DNA of 64,000 nt from Hymenobacter chitinivorans DSM 11115 (GCF_002797555.1 NZ_PGFA01000001.1:186001-250000); one strand, 5' to 3'; positions 50,939 to 60,211 are shown, counted from the first letter of the stretch. Numbers and translations: made by a program. Notes: generated from the letters alone by a model not told the origin.

Positions 50939-52852
50939 ATGACTGACCGGATAGATTTTCTGCGCACCGTGAAGCCCTTCGACCTGCTGCCCGAGGACGT
51001 GCGGCGCGAAATTGCCGAGCTGCTGGAGGAAGTAACCCACCCGCGCGAAGCCGTGATTTACCTGCAGGACGTGTCCAAGCTGCGCGGCCTCGACATCGTG
51101 GTGGAAGGCGAGTACGAAACGTTTTTCTACGACAGCCAGCAAACGAAGCGGCTGGTGGAGCACTGCGGGCCGGGCTGCTGCTACGGTGGTATTTCGGTGC
51201 TGCTCAACAAGAAACGGTCTTTGCGTACGGTGCTGGCCAAGCGCGGCACCCGGGTGTACTTTCTGCACCGCCGCGACTTTCGGGCCCTGTGCCAGGCCTA
51301 CCCCAGTTTCTTCGAGCACTTTACCACCAAGTACGGGCAGCGCATGCTCGACGACGAGTACGCCCACTTCGTCAAGCTCAACCAGGGCAGCATCGCCCAG
51401 AACTACCTGGCTTCCGACCAGCTTTACTCGCGCCGCCTCGAAGCCGTGGAGCTGCGCGAGCTGCTGGCCTGCCCCGGCGCCACGCCCATCTGCGAGGTGG
51501 CCCGCCGCATGGCCGAAGCCCGCACCAGCTGCTACTTCATTACCGCCGACGACGCGCCGGGCACCATCACCGGCTACGTCACCGACATTACCCTGCGCGA
51601 CAAAGTGGTGGCCGGCCTGGCCGATGCGCGCGGGCCGGTGAGTTCGGTTATGGACGCGCCGGTGGTCAGCATCAGCGCCCAGGCTTTCGTGTATGAGGCT
51701 ATTCTGCTGATGTTTCAGACCAAAACCCGCTACCTGCTCGTGCAGGGGGAGGCTGGCGGTTACGTGGGTTTTGTGAGTCGCAACAAGCTGCTCAGCGACC
51801 AGGCCCAGTCGCCGTTTATCTTCATTCAGTCGGTGAAGCAGGCCGTGTCGGGCCCGGAGCTGCGGCGGCGCTGGGAGCAAGTGCCCGACATGGTGTACCA
51901 GCTCCTGGACCGCGGGGTGAAGCCCGAAATCGTGAACCAGCTCATCACCAGCATTTCCGACACCATTGCCCTCAAGGTTATCGAGGGCGTGATTCAGGAG
52001 CTGGGGCCGCCGCCGGCCAAGTTTGTGTTTATGGTGCTGGGCAGCGAAGGCCGCAAAGAGCAAACCCTACTCACCGACCAGGATAACGCCATTATCTACG
52101 AGGACAAGGCCAACGAGCAGCGCGAGGCCGTGCGGGCCTACTTCAAGCAGTTTGCCACGCTCGTGTCCGACCAGCTCAACGATATCGGCTTCAGCTTCTG
52201 CGAGGGCGGCTTCATGGCTAAAAATTCCAAGTGGACCCATTCTCTCTCGCACTGGAAACGCAACTACACCGAGTGGATGAGCGAGTCGAACCCCGAGGCC
52301 GTGATGCAGTTTGCCGCCTTTTTCGACTGCCGCTACCTCTACGGCGACGCCACCATTATGGAAGAATTGCAGGCTTTCCTGAGCGAGCAGCTGCAAACGC
52401 CCCACGACCGGTTTTTTTACTACCTGGCCATCAATGCTCTGCAGTTTGAGGCCCCGCTCACGTTTTTTCGCAACATCCGCACCTTCACCGTGGGCTCTCA
52501 GCAGGTTTTTAACCTGAAGAAAACCATGACGCCCATCGTGGACCTGGCCCGCATCTACGCCCTGAAGCACCGCATCTTTCTGACCAACACCGGCGAACGG
52601 CTGGCGGCTCTCCAGGAGCAGGGCGTGTTCAGCGAGAAAGAGTACCACGAACTGCTGCAGTCGTACTACTACCTGATGGGCATGCGCCTCAAGAAGCAGG
52701 CCGTGCAGATTATCAGCGACAAACGCCGCCCCGACAATTACCTCGACCCCAAGACCCTGACCCGGGTGGAGGAAGTCAGCCTGAAGGAAATATTCAAGGT
52801 AATCGGCGACTTCCAACTCAAGATTAAGGTCGGCTTTGCCAAGACTTTATAG
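50939..52852 (+). CDS. cNMP-binding / CBS-pair / DUF294 putative nucleotidyltransferase
   Basis: 637 residues. Residues 1-140 are a cyclic-nucleotide-binding-like domain (VVEGEYETFFYD, CGPGCCYGG). A CBS pair spans about 160-285. The DUF294 nucleotidyltransferase domain at about 355-480 has GSEGRKEQTLLTDQDNA, the GSxxR...D.D metal site of GlnD-like transferases. A helical DUF294 C-terminal domain ends the protein. This arrangement suggests a sensor that nucleotidylates a partner according to adenylate level. It is tightly coupled to the upstream exonuclease, a pairing that occurs in other bacteria, where an acetate-type symporter is sometimes added. Confidence 0.85.
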   Translation: MTDRIDFLRTVKPFDLLPEDVRREIAELLEEVTHPREAVIYLQDVSKLRGLDIVVEGEYETFFYDSQQTKRLVEHCGPGCCYGGISVLLNKKRSLRTVLAKRGTRVYFLHRRDFRALCQAYPSFFEHFTTKYGQRMLDDEYAHFVKLNQGSIAQNYLASDQLYSRRLEAVELRELLACPGATPICEVARRMAEARTSCYFITADDAPGTITGYVTDITLRDKVVAGLADARGPVSSVMDAPVVSISAQAFVYEAILLMFQTKTRYLLVQGEAGGYVGFVSRNKLLSDQAQSPFIFIQSVKQAVSGPELRRRWEQVPDMVYQLLDRGVKPEIVNQLITSISDTIALKVIEGVIQELGPPPAKFVFMVLGSEGRKEQTLLTDQDNAIIYEDKANEQREAVRAYFKQFATLVSDQLNDIGFSFCEGGFMAKNSKWTHSLSHWKRNYTEWMSESNPEAVMQFAAFFDCRYLYGDATIMEELQAFLSEQLQTPHDRFFYYLAINALQFEAPLTFFRNIRTFTVGSQQVFNLKKTMTPIVDLARIYALKHRIFLTNTGERLAALQEQGVFSEKEYHELLQSYYYLMGMRLKKQAVQIISDKRRPDNYLDPKTLTRVEEVSLKEIFKVIGDFQLKIKVGFAKTL

Positions 52853-52919
52853 CGCGGCCGAGGTGAAAATCCGCGTTTTTGGCTTCCTTACGTTGCCTTT
52901 CCAACCCCATCTACGTTCT

Positions 52920-54152
52920 ATGCTACTGCCAAACCCTACTCCGCTGTTTTCTTTCCGCTCGGCCCTGCTCTCCGGCAGCCTGCTGGCCGCCCTGCTCACG
53001 GGCTGTGAGCAAGCCAAAAAGCCCGAGCAAACTGCGGGCAGCCCCGGTGCTGCCTCATCCACCACTACTGATTCAGTTAAGAATATGCCCACTTCCGCAT
53101 CTTTCGGCAAAACCTCGGACGGGACCGAGGTGCAGCTCTACACGCTGACCAACGCCCACGGTCTGAAAGCCACCATCAGCACCTACGGCGGCATCGTGAC
53201 CAGCCTGCTCGTGCCCGACAAGGCCGGTACGCTCGGCGATGTTGTGCTGGGCTTCGACAACGTGAGTGGCTACCAGAGCCCCGAGTACCAGAAAGCCGGG
53301 CCCTACTTCGGCGCATTAATCGGGCGCTACGGCAACCGCATTGCCAAGGGGCAGTTTACCCTGGACGGGAAGCAATACACACTGGCCAAGAACAACGGGC
53401 CCAACCACCTGCACGGCGGGCTCAAGGGCTTCGACAAGGTTATCTGGCAGGCCGAGCCGGGCACCTTGGCCCGGGGCCAGAGCCTGAAGCTGACCTACCT
53501 GAGCAAGGACGGGGAAGAAGGCTACCCCGGCAACCTGCGTGTGACGGTGACCTACACGCTGACCACGACCGACGAGCTGCGCATCGACTACACCGCCACC
53601 ACCGACAAAGCCACGCCCGTCAATTTGACCAACCACAGCTACTTCAACCTCAGCGCCGGGCAGAGCAAAGACGTACTAAGCCACCAAGTCACGCTGCCCG
53701 CTGACCGGTACACCGTTGTGGATGCCGCTCTGATTCCGACCGGGGAGCTGCGCGCCGTGAAAGGGACGCCTTTCGACTTTACCACGCCCCACGCCATTGG
53801 GGAGCGAATTGCGCAGGTGCCCGGCGGCTACGACCACAACTGGGTGCTCAACGACGCGGGCAAGCTGCGGCCCGTGGCCCTGGTGAGTGAGCCCACCTCG
53901 GGCCGTACGCTGCAGGTGCTCACCACCGAGCCCGGCATCCAGTTCTACACCGGCAACTTCCTGGCCGGCACGCTCACGGGCAAGGGCGGCACGGTCTACG
54001 GCAAGCACGCGGGCTTCTGCCTCGAAACCCAGCACTTCCCCGACTCGCCCAACCAGCCTAAGTTTCCCAGCACCACGCTGCAGCCCGGCCAGACCCTGCA
54101 GTCGACTACGATTTACAAATTCGGAATCCAGGCGGCCAACAGCGAAGCCTAG
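52920..54152 (+). CDS. galM: Galactose mutarotase (aldose 1-epimerase) lipoprotein
   Basis: 410 residues with a lipobox LLTGC, Cys29, and a Ser/Thr-rich linker before the enzyme (from about residue 58). The GalM features NHLHGGLKGFDK, His239 in LTNHSYFNL and GFCLETQHFPDSPNQP (the catalytic Glu) are present. It interconverts alpha and beta sugar anomers, here in the periplasm or at the outer membrane, to supply the correct anomer for uptake. It may serve the pectin locus 2.7 kb away. The ATG at 52920 gives the lipoprotein signal; an earlier in-frame ATG at 52836 overlaps the previous gene. Confidence 0.9.
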   Translation: MLLPNPTPLFSFRSALLSGSLLAALLTGCEQAKKPEQTAGSPGAASSTTTDSVKNMPTSASFGKTSDGTEVQLYTLTNAHGLKATISTYGGIVTSLLVPDKAGTLGDVVLGFDNVSGYQSPEYQKAGPYFGALIGRYGNRIAKGQFTLDGKQYTLAKNNGPNHLHGGLKGFDKVIWQAEPGTLARGQSLKLTYLSKDGEEGYPGNLRVTVTYTLTTTDELRIDYTATTDKATPVNLTNHSYFNLSAGQSKDVLSHQVTLPADRYTVVDAALIPTGELRAVKGTPFDFTTPHAIGERIAQVPGGYDHNWVLNDAGKLRPVALVSEPTSGRTLQVLTTEPGIQFYTGNFLAGTLTGKGGTVYGKHAGFCLETQHFPDSPNQPKFPSTTLQPGQTLQSTTIYKFGIQAANSEA

Positions 54153-54185
54153 CCCAGCGCGCCATATTGTGAGCCTACGAAAGAG

Positions 54186-54214
54186 CCGCCTGAGTCCCCC
54201 TCAGGCGGTTTTTT
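54186..54214 (+). terminator. Terminator after galM
   Basis: CCGCCTGAG (54186-54194) pairs with CTCAGGCGG (54200-54208), followed by TTTTTT. Confidence 0.88.
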
Positions 54215-54355
54215 GTGCCCCGTTGCGCGTAGGGCCGGCCGCTTTGTGGAGGTTTGCTTGGTAATTTTCTCAACACCCGAGGAGTTTTCCCGTATGAGAC
54301 TCTACCGTGGACAACCAACGCGGTACCTTCTCTCTACTTCACAAACTCTCACACT

Positions 54356-54892
54356 ATGAAAACTGCATTCGCTCTCGCCGCCCTTTTCGCAGCTGGTATC
54401 ACTTCGGCTTCGGCCCAAACGACTTCGGGTTCTACCACTGCCGGGGCTTCGACATCGGGTTCATCCACATCCGGCACGATGACCAGCGGCGCGTCGACCT
54501 CGGGTACGATGACCAGCGGTACCACTTCGGGCTCGATGGGCACGGGTACCACCAGCGGCACCTACAATGGCTCGACCGGTACCACCTCGGGCAGCATGGG
54601 CACCACCAGCGGCACGATGGGTACGACCTCGGGCACCATGGGCACCGGCACCACCAGCGGTACGTATAATACCGGCACTACTTCGGGCTCAACCGGCACG
54701 GGCACCACGTCCGGCACGATGAGCACCACCTCGGGCACCGGCACGATGGACACCGGCACCACGTCGGGTTCGACGATGAATTCGGGCACCATGGAAGGTG
54801 GCAAAATGAAGACGAAAGCCGATAAAAAAGGCAAAATGAAAACCAAGGATGATTCCATGAAGGCTAAGGCTAAAACCAAGCCCGGCATGTAA
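54356..54892 (+). CDS. Secreted Gly/Ser/Thr-repeat protein with Lys-rich tail
   Basis: 178 residues. The signal peptide ends near TSASAQ (21). Residues about 22-147 are degenerate repeats of TTSG(S/T)MG and related units. The last 30 residues are Lys-rich (KMKTKADKKGKMKTKDD). It has no enzyme domain. The composition suggests a flexible, possibly glycosylated surface or matrix protein, with the basic tail binding polyanions. The tail resembles that of the lipoprotein at 60242-60910. The ATG at 54356 begins the signal. Confidence 0.7.
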   Translation: MKTAFALAALFAAGITSASAQTTSGSTTAGASTSGSSTSGTMTSGASTSGTMTSGTTSGSMGTGTTSGTYNGSTGTTSGSMGTTSGTMGTTSGTMGTGTTSGTYNTGTTSGSTGTGTTSGTMSTTSGTGTMDTGTTSGSTMNSGTMEGGKMKTKADKKGKMKTKDDSMKAKAKTKPGM

Positions 54893-54911
54893 TTCCCCAA
54901 GGAATTCTACC

Positions 54912-54946
54912 AACAGCCCCCGTTGCCTCCGGCAGCGGGGGCTGTT
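54912..54946 (+). terminator. Terminator after repeat protein
   Basis: AACAGCCCCCGTTGCC (54912-54927) pairs with GGCAGCGGGGGCTGTT (54931-54946), with one wobble. Confidence 0.85.
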
Positions 54947-55025
54947 TGCGTAAGGGGCTTTGTCGCCGGCGCACATGCAGTAAGACGGCCCGGGGCGAGT
55001 ATATTGCTGTCTATTTGCTTGTGCT

Positions 55026-56063
55026 ATGCCGCTTACCGCGTTCTGGAAGTCTTTTTGGCCAGTCTACCTCTTCGCCGTTGCCCTGCTGTGGGGCAACTCC
55101 TGCGTGGTGCTGGCCAACCACTCCGGCCGCTACACCATCGACGAGCAAAGCTATTTGCAGATGGCCCAAGGCAATTTCGACGTCAACGTCACGCACCGGT
55201 ACCGGATAATCGTGCCACTGGTGGCGGGTGCCATAGCGCGAATAGGAGCGGGCCCCGCCCGGGCAGTGCTGGGTACCGACGAGTCCGTGTTGAGCGGGAG
55301 CTTTTTTCTGGTCAATACCCTGCTGCTGGCCGGCGCCGGGCTGTACCTCTACCGGCTGGCCCGCGCCCACGGAGCAGCGGCTGGGTCATCCCTAATTGGC
55401 ATGGCGGCCGTACTCACGTGCGGCGCGGCTGCCTACGTCACGGGCTTTGTGCTGGTCGACAGCGCAGTGGTGCTGATGGTGGTGCTGCTGTACTACGCCC
55501 TAACGGTGCGCTCTGCCCCGCTGCTGTTGGCCGTCATCCTGCTGGCGCCCGCCCTAAAGGAGTCCCTGGTTTTGTTTTTGCCCGTGGTGGTGCTCTACGG
55601 CGGCTTCGTTCCGCTTTGGCAGCGCCTGGTAACCATGCTATGCGCGGCCGCCCTGGTAGCCGGCCTGCACGCGGTAGTCGATGCCCTGGCGCCGCCTGCC
55701 GCCCTGGGTTCCGTAGTCAACGCCCTAAGGCACGGATACAATATGCTCAGCAACCTGCGCTGGCTACTTTCGGCCAGGGGACTTTTTATTTGCAGCGGAG
55801 TTTACGGCTTATTCAATCTGGTCGTGCTGGCCGGGTTCTGGGGCGGAAAATCCGCTATTGAGCAATGGTTGCCCCGGCTGCGAGGGTCGCTGGTGCTGTG
55901 CGTACTGGCCATTGTGGTGGTGCATATGCTGCTCTCGGGCGAAATGAGCCGGATGCTGCTGCTGGCGGCTCCCGTGGTAAGTACCGCAGTAGCCCTAATT
56001 GTTGACCGTCATCCTCTGTTCACGGCGCTCCGGCGCTTGTGGCCGGTAGAACTAGCGAAGTAG
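55026..56063 (+). CDS. Polytopic membrane protein, possibly GT-C-like
   Basis: 345 residues with about eight to ten hydrophobic helices. An early periplasmic loop contains TIDEQSYLQMAQGNF, with an acidic pair and Tyr as in GT-C glycosyltransferases, followed by RYRIIVPLVAG. This is weak evidence for a lipid-linked sugar transferase; it may instead be an unclassified membrane protein. It lies 30 bp before an acyltransferase gene, so the two may decorate surface glycans together. Confidence 0.55.
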   Translation: MPLTAFWKSFWPVYLFAVALLWGNSCVVLANHSGRYTIDEQSYLQMAQGNFDVNVTHRYRIIVPLVAGAIARIGAGPARAVLGTDESVLSGSFFLVNTLLLAGAGLYLYRLARAHGAAAGSSLIGMAAVLTCGAAAYVTGFVLVDSAVVLMVVLLYYALTVRSAPLLLAVILLAPALKESLVLFLPVVVLYGGFVPLWQRLVTMLCAAALVAGLHAVVDALAPPAALGSVVNALRHGYNMLSNLRWLLSARGLFICSGVYGLFNLVVLAGFWGGKSAIEQWLPRLRGSLVLCVLAIVVVHMLLSGEMSRMLLLAAPVVSTAVALIVDRHPLFTALRRLWPVELAK

Positions 56064-56093
56064 CCCCGGGCCCACCATTGCTTTTGCCAACCT

Positions 56094-57218
56094 ATGTACC
56101 CGCCTACTTCTGCTGCCGCCCCACCATCCCGACCTTTTTACCGGCCTGAATTGGATGTTTTGCGGGCGGTTGCCATTGTGCTGGTTTTGATTTCGCACTG
56201 GTTTCCGGCTACGAATGCGGTGGCTGACTGGGGCGGAGTGGGCGTAACGGCCTTCTTCGTGCTCAGCGGCTTTTTGATTACGGCCATTCTGCGGCGGGCC
56301 GCGGCGCCGGTTGCGGGTAATAAAAGAGGCAGCATTGTTTACTCTTTTTTTGCCCGGCGCATCCTGCGGCTACTGCCGGCCTACTATTGCGCCTTGCTAT
56401 TGGCCTGGGCGCTGAAGCTACCGTACATGCGGGAGGCCTGGCAGTGGTTTGTGCTGCACGGGGCCAATATTTTCTTGTTTCGCCAGCAACAGTGGGGAGA
56501 AGGAATGGGGCATTTCTGGTCGTTGGCGGTGGAAGAGCAGTTTTACCTTTTCTGGCCGGCGGTTGTCCTGCTGCTACCCCGCCGCTGGCTGGGGCCGGGG
56601 CTGGCGCTGCTGGGACTAGCGGGGCCCCTTATCCGCTGGTGGCTGCTGGAGCGCACCGCAACTTCGTTTTCCCTGATCCTGACCCCGGCCTGTCTGGACC
56701 TTTTTGCCATCGGGGCCGGGTTAAGTTTGGTGCTGGAGCGGCGGCGCTTACCAACCCGCTTCTGGGTTGGCATGCTCTTGGCGAGCGGCGGCCTGTATAT
56801 GTGGCTCAGTGCCAGTGCTTGGGCCACGGGGTTTGCGCTGCTAGGGCCTTCCTGTCTGGCATTGGCGGCCGCCGCTAGCATTGCCTTAGCCCTCACTACC
56901 AAAGCGGCCCCGGCCCAGTGGCTGCTGCGCCAGCCCGCGCTGGTCGGCCTCGGCCGGCTGAGCTACGGGCTCTACCTGTATCATCTGTACGTGCCCGTTA
57001 TTCTGCACCGGCTGTTGCATCACGTAGGGCGCCTTATTGCGCACGGCCATTACTACCAGGCTGTGCTGGCTTGGGAAACAACGGTGGCGGCCGGCGCCGT
57101 TATGGGGCTGTTATTGCTGGCCGTGGCCTGGTTGTCGTGGCGGTTTGTTGAGCGGCCATTTTTGAGTCTGCAACGCCTTTTTCCCTATGAGCACGCTCCC
57201 GGGCTAAGTCGCGAGTAA
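56094..57218 (+). CDS. Acyltransferase 3 family membrane protein
   Basis: 374 residues with about ten helices. LDVLRAVAIVLVLISHW contains the conserved Arg and His, SFFARRILRLLPAYY the second motif, and HFWSLAVEEQFYLFWP the third. LSYGLYLYHLYV is near the end. It would O-acylate a surface polysaccharide or lipid. It is distinct from the acyltransferase within the arginine cluster, and is likely co-transcribed with the upstream membrane protein. Confidence 0.88.
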   Translation: MYPPTSAAAPPSRPFYRPELDVLRAVAIVLVLISHWFPATNAVADWGGVGVTAFFVLSGFLITAILRRAAAPVAGNKRGSIVYSFFARRILRLLPAYYCALLLAWALKLPYMREAWQWFVLHGANIFLFRQQQWGEGMGHFWSLAVEEQFYLFWPAVVLLLPRRWLGPGLALLGLAGPLIRWWLLERTATSFSLILTPACLDLFAIGAGLSLVLERRRLPTRFWVGMLLASGGLYMWLSASAWATGFALLGPSCLALAAAASIALALTTKAAPAQWLLRQPALVGLGRLSYGLYLYHLYVPVILHRLLHHVGRLIAHGHYYQAVLAWETTVAAGAVMGLLLLAVAWLSWRFVERPFLSLQRLFPYEHAPGLSRE

Positions 57219-57359
57219 GTAGTGCTGGCCGCCGGTTGGGGGGCTGTGGGAAAACAGCCGCTCAGCCAGAGAAAAACGGGCACGCAATTTTAGCCAAACG
57301 GCAAGCTGAACCGTACACGGACCAGAACTCCTTGTCCACTCTCAGCTCCCGTTCCAACC

Positions 57360-57599
57360 ATGAAAACCACTCTGTCCCTGCTGGCCCTGCTGGCTTTGGC
57401 CTCTGCTGCTTCGGCCCAGACGGCTCCAACCCAAACTGCTGCCGCTGCCACTCAAACGACCACCACGGTAGCGGCGCCCAAACCGGCCCAAACAACCCAG
57501 GCCAAGCGCACCGTCACGACGCGCCGTAAGCCAGCCGCCGCCACTACCCGCCACACGACAACTACGCACAAGAAAACAACCGAGCGGAAAGGAATATAG
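57360..57599 (+). CDS. Small secreted Thr/Ala/Lys-rich protein
   Basis: 79 residues. The signal peptide ends near ASAAS-AQ (20), leaving a mature peptide dominated by Thr, Ala, Lys and Arg (TTTHKKTTERKGI at the end). No fold is predicted. It resembles in style the other low-complexity secreted proteins nearby. A strong terminator follows, which supports a real gene. Confidence 0.6.
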   Translation: MKTTLSLLALLALASAASAQTAPTQTAAAATQTTTTVAAPKPAQTTQAKRTVTTRRKPAAATTRHTTTTHKKTTERKGI

Positions 57600-57626
57600 C
57601 CCCGTTCGTAACTGATGTATAAGCGC

Positions 57627-57667
57627 ACCAAAAGTCCCGCTAGCATACTGCTAGCGGGACTTTTGGT
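57627..57667. terminator. 19-bp bidirectional terminator
   Basis: Arms 57627-57645 and 57649-57667 (ACCAAAAGTCCCGCTAGCA and its complement) are perfect with a TAC loop. It lies between convergent genes. Confidence 0.92.
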
Positions 57668-57689
57668 ACTGATTACAAAGGCTGATTTC

Positions 57690-58046
57690 TTACGACGGTT
57701 GGTTTTGCAAGTCGGTACCGAGGCGCAGCAGCAGGTCGCCGATGGAGCGGATGTCGGCTTGCTGCTCGGCGCTGGCCTGGAAGGCGTACTGCGTGGTTTG
57801 GGAGCCCAGCAAACTCAAGGACCGGCCGATGTCGGGGCCGTTTAGCTTGGGCGCCGTCAATAACGACTGCAAATTGCCCAACTCCCGGGCAATATCTTGC
57901 AGCGCCGGAATGCCGCTTTGGAGAAATTCCTGCTGCCAAGCCTCCGTATTGTCCATCGCCGCGCTGATGGGAATACTGGTCAGGCCTTGTTTGAGGGCAG
58001 TAATAGTATTGGTGAGGTGGTTCTGGGGCAGGGTGTCGTTGGCCAT
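57690..58046 (-). CDS. Hypothetical helical protein
   Basis: 118 residues, no family recognised. It is Leu/Gln-rich, and predicted amphipathic helices suit a small coiled bundle (NTITALKQGLTSIP, ALQDIARELGNLQSLL). It has no signal peptide. It is 36 bp downstream of uvsE on the same strand, so it may be co-transcribed with the repair gene. Function unknown. Confidence 0.65.
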   Translation of the reverse strand: MANDTLPQNHLTNTITALKQGLTSIPISAAMDNTEAWQQEFLQSGIPALQDIARELGNLQSLLTAPKLNGPDIGRSLSLLGSQTTQYAFQASAEQQADIRSIGDLLLRLGTDLQNQPS

Positions 58047-58081
58047 GAAGGGGGGAGGAATAGAAGAAAAGAAAATGGTAG

Positions 58082-58996
58082 CTAGGATAGGGTGCCGGCC
58101 TCAGCCGCCACTAGCTGCAGTTCGCGCAGCACGCTCACGGCCCGGCAGGCGCTGGCTTCCTTGTCCTTTATTTCGAGCATGATATCTACGTCGAGGCCGT
58201 GCAGGTGGGTCAGGAACTCGCGGAAAAGCTCTTCTTCCAGGGTGCTGGTGTGCTTGCCTTTGCGCTCCCCAAGCTGCTGGGAGCTATAGTCCATCATCAG
58301 CACTCCGTCGCGCTCGGGGTGCCAGGTGGCGGCGGCCAGCTGCAGGGCCTCGGCCATGGGCTCGCCGTGGTTGAGGCACTCGTGGTGAAAGTTGTCGAAC
58401 AGAATCGGGATGCCCACCGCCTCGTGTACCCGCAGGCAGTCGCGCAGGCTGAACAGCCGGTCGTCGTTCTCAATAACCAGACGGCGCTGCACGGCTGCCG
58501 GCAGCTCCCGGTAGGTAGCAATAAACCGACTGATGGCCAGGTCCCGGTCGCCGTAGAGGCCGCCCACGTGAATCTGGAGCTTAGCAGTGCTGTCGAGACC
58601 CATCAGATCCAGCATGGAGCCCTGGTAGACCAGCTCGGCAATGCTGCGCTGCACAATGTCGGCGCTGGGCGAGTTGAGCACCACAAACTGGTCGGGGTGG
58701 AACGAGATGCGCATGCGCTGGGCCTTCACGTAGTCGCCAATGGCCCGGAACTCGGCGGCAAAGCGCGTCTGCCACGGAAAGGTGTTGATGGGGTGGGAGC
58801 CAAAAGGCACAATGCCCGAGCTGATCCGAAAAAAGCGCAGCTCATTGGCCACGTTGTACTCTAGAATCCGCTGCAGGCAGATCAGGTTGCTGGCCACGGC
58901 CAGCTCCACCCGCTCGGCCGAATACGACGCCAGCCGAAACGTAGCCGACGAGGTGCAGTCCAACGATTCATTAACGCAAGGATACCCAATTCTCAT
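58082..58996 (-). CDS. uvsE: UV damage endonuclease (UvsE/UVDE)
   Basis: 304 residues, of TIM-barrel fold. MRIGYPCVNESL opens the family, and RISSGIVPFGSHP, RISFHPDQFVVLNSP, LQIHVGGLYGD, VIENDDRLFSL and LFDNFHHE supply the metal-binding His/Glu/Asp residues. It nicks DNA 5' of UV photoproducts and starts alternative excision repair. The ATG at 58996 gives the family start; an upstream in-frame ATG adds seven unlike residues. Confidence 0.93.
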   Translation of the reverse strand: MRIGYPCVNESLDCTSSATFRLASYSAERVELAVASNLICLQRILEYNVANELRFFRISSGIVPFGSHPINTFPWQTRFAAEFRAIGDYVKAQRMRISFHPDQFVVLNSPSADIVQRSIAELVYQGSMLDLMGLDSTAKLQIHVGGLYGDRDLAISRFIATYRELPAAVQRRLVIENDDRLFSLRDCLRVHEAVGIPILFDNFHHECLNHGEPMAEALQLAAATWHPERDGVLMMDYSSQQLGERKGKHTSTLEEELFREFLTHLHGLDVDIMLEIKDKEASACRAVSVLRELQLVAAEAGTLS

Positions 58997-59032
58997 AGAC
59001 TGGGTGTACGCGGGCAAAAAGGGGAGGTTGTT

Positions 59033-59329
59033 TTAATGTGCTCAGCTGCTAATGCGGGGAATGTGCTAATCTTACTGTGAGAAATGTGGGTTAATGCGAA
59101 GAATGTGTCCTTGCGAGCTTACGAGGCAACCCGGCCTCTCAAATGTGCTGAGTGCCCTAAAGAGGTAAGCCCTTCCTCGAACCAACGAGAAATGGCTTTC
59201 TGGCTAAAGGACGGGTTGTACTGCGCAGAGAATGTGTCATTGCGAGACGCCGCCGCGGCAATGACACATTCTCAATATTTCTCACAGTAAGATTAGCACA
59301 TTCCCCGCATTAGCACCTGAGCACATTAA
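59033..59329. mobile_element. 297-bp MITE-like element with 53-bp inverted repeats
   Basis: The arms 59033-59085 and 59277-59329 are reverse complements over 53 bp with one mismatch. Inside are further hairpins (GAATGTGTCATTGC with GCAATGACACATTC near 59230-59273) and fragments of the widespread GTCATTGCGAG type. It encodes no believable protein. It lies between uvsE and the carboxypeptidase-regulatory protein gene and touches the latter's stop. No target duplication was found by eye. Confidence 0.75.
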
Positions 59330-60001
59330 TCATTCATAGCCGCGGTTATCCTTGAAGTTGCGGTTGTAGTTCTGGCGGGCTTTTTCGGCGGCGGCGGCTT
59401 TTTCCTGGGCCTGAATGGCCTCCATCTTGCGCCGTTCCTGACCTGCCCGCGAAAACTGGTCGTAGATCAGGCTGATGGGGCTGGCCAGGGTCGGGATAGG
59501 GTCGCGGGGGGCAATGGTATCCACCGGGAACAGGGGCTTGGGGGGCGGCGGGCGGCGCACGGCGTTGGCCGGGGGCGTGGGGCGGCGCACGTTGCGCAGG
59601 GCCCGGTTGATGACGGCCCGGTCGGGGCGACCTTCCTGAATGCGCACTTCGCCGAGCTGGATACTGTCGCGCACCAGGTAAATCTGCACGATAATCTGCG
59701 ACAGGCCGGTGCGGTCCAGCGGCAGGCGCTGGGGCTTATAGCCCACGGCCCGGAACAGCAGCGTGTCGGTGTTGGCCACGGTAATGCTGAAGTCGCCCGC
59801 GTTATCGGCCACGGTACCCTTATTGGTACCTTGTACAAACACGGCCGCGCCGGGAATCGGCTTCCGGTCTTTGGCCCCGGAGACGGTACCCGTCACGCGC
59901 ACCTGGGCCGTGGCCCCGCCGGCCAGCAGTAGCAGGCTGGTCAGTAGGCAGAATACCCGCCCTGAAAATAGACGGTGGAGTAGTTGAACGGAACCCTTCA
60001 C
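59330..60001 (-). CDS. Secreted carboxypeptidase-regulatory-like domain protein
   Basis: 223 residues from a GTG at 60001, which gives a signal peptide (RVFCLLTSLLLLAGGATAQ). The CarbopepD_reg_2-type beta-sandwich spans about 34-120 (VTGTVSGAKDRKPIPGAAVFV, DNAGDFSITV). It is followed by a Pro-rich linker and a charged Ala/Glu/Lys-rich coiled end. The frame stays open to 60181, but that would start inside the terminator of the next gene, so a shorter start is preferred. A weak promoter-like TACCTTGC lies near 60024-60031. It may be a surface or periplasmic scaffold. Its role is unknown. Confidence 0.6.
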   Translation of the reverse strand: MKGSVQLLHRLFSGRVFCLLTSLLLLAGGATAQVRVTGTVSGAKDRKPIPGAAVFVQGTNKGTVADNAGDFSITVANTDTLLFRAVGYKPQRLPLDRTGLSQIIVQIYLVRDSIQLGEVRIQEGRPDRAVINRALRNVRRPTPPANAVRRPPPPKPLFPVDTIAPRDPIPTLASPISLIYDQFSRAGQERRKMEAIQAQEKAAAAEKARQNYNRNFKDNRGYE

Positions 60002-60180
60002 GAAATGGATAAGAATGCAAGCTACTGGCAAGGTAGCCACCAATGGAGCCAAGAACGACTGCCAGCGTTGCAGGCCGAAGTCCCGAAACAACGAAAAAAC
60101 TCGCGTAAAGGTGCGTCCCGCGCATGATGAATCCATGACGCGGCTCCCCAGCCGGTAAAGCAACCGGAAAAGAGGAAACA

Positions 60181-60211
60181 AAAAAGCCCGATCGACCAGA
60201 CCGGGCTTTTT
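60181..60211 (-). terminator. Terminator after the Thr-rich lipoprotein gene
   Basis: AAAAAGCCCG (60181-60190) pairs with CGGGCTTTTT (60202-60211). On the minus strand it ends in TTTTTTGTTT, just after the lipoprotein stop. Confidence 0.85.

Noticed and set aside
54923..55861. 312-codon Arg/Pro-rich plus-strand frame over the membrane protein gene
   Set aside because: Out-of-frame shadow of the 55026-56063 gene, whose hydrophobic helices are clearly the real product.
59084..59290. 68-codon frame inside the MITE-like element
   Set aside because: It is made of the inverted-repeat and dispersed-repeat sequence and has no protein features.
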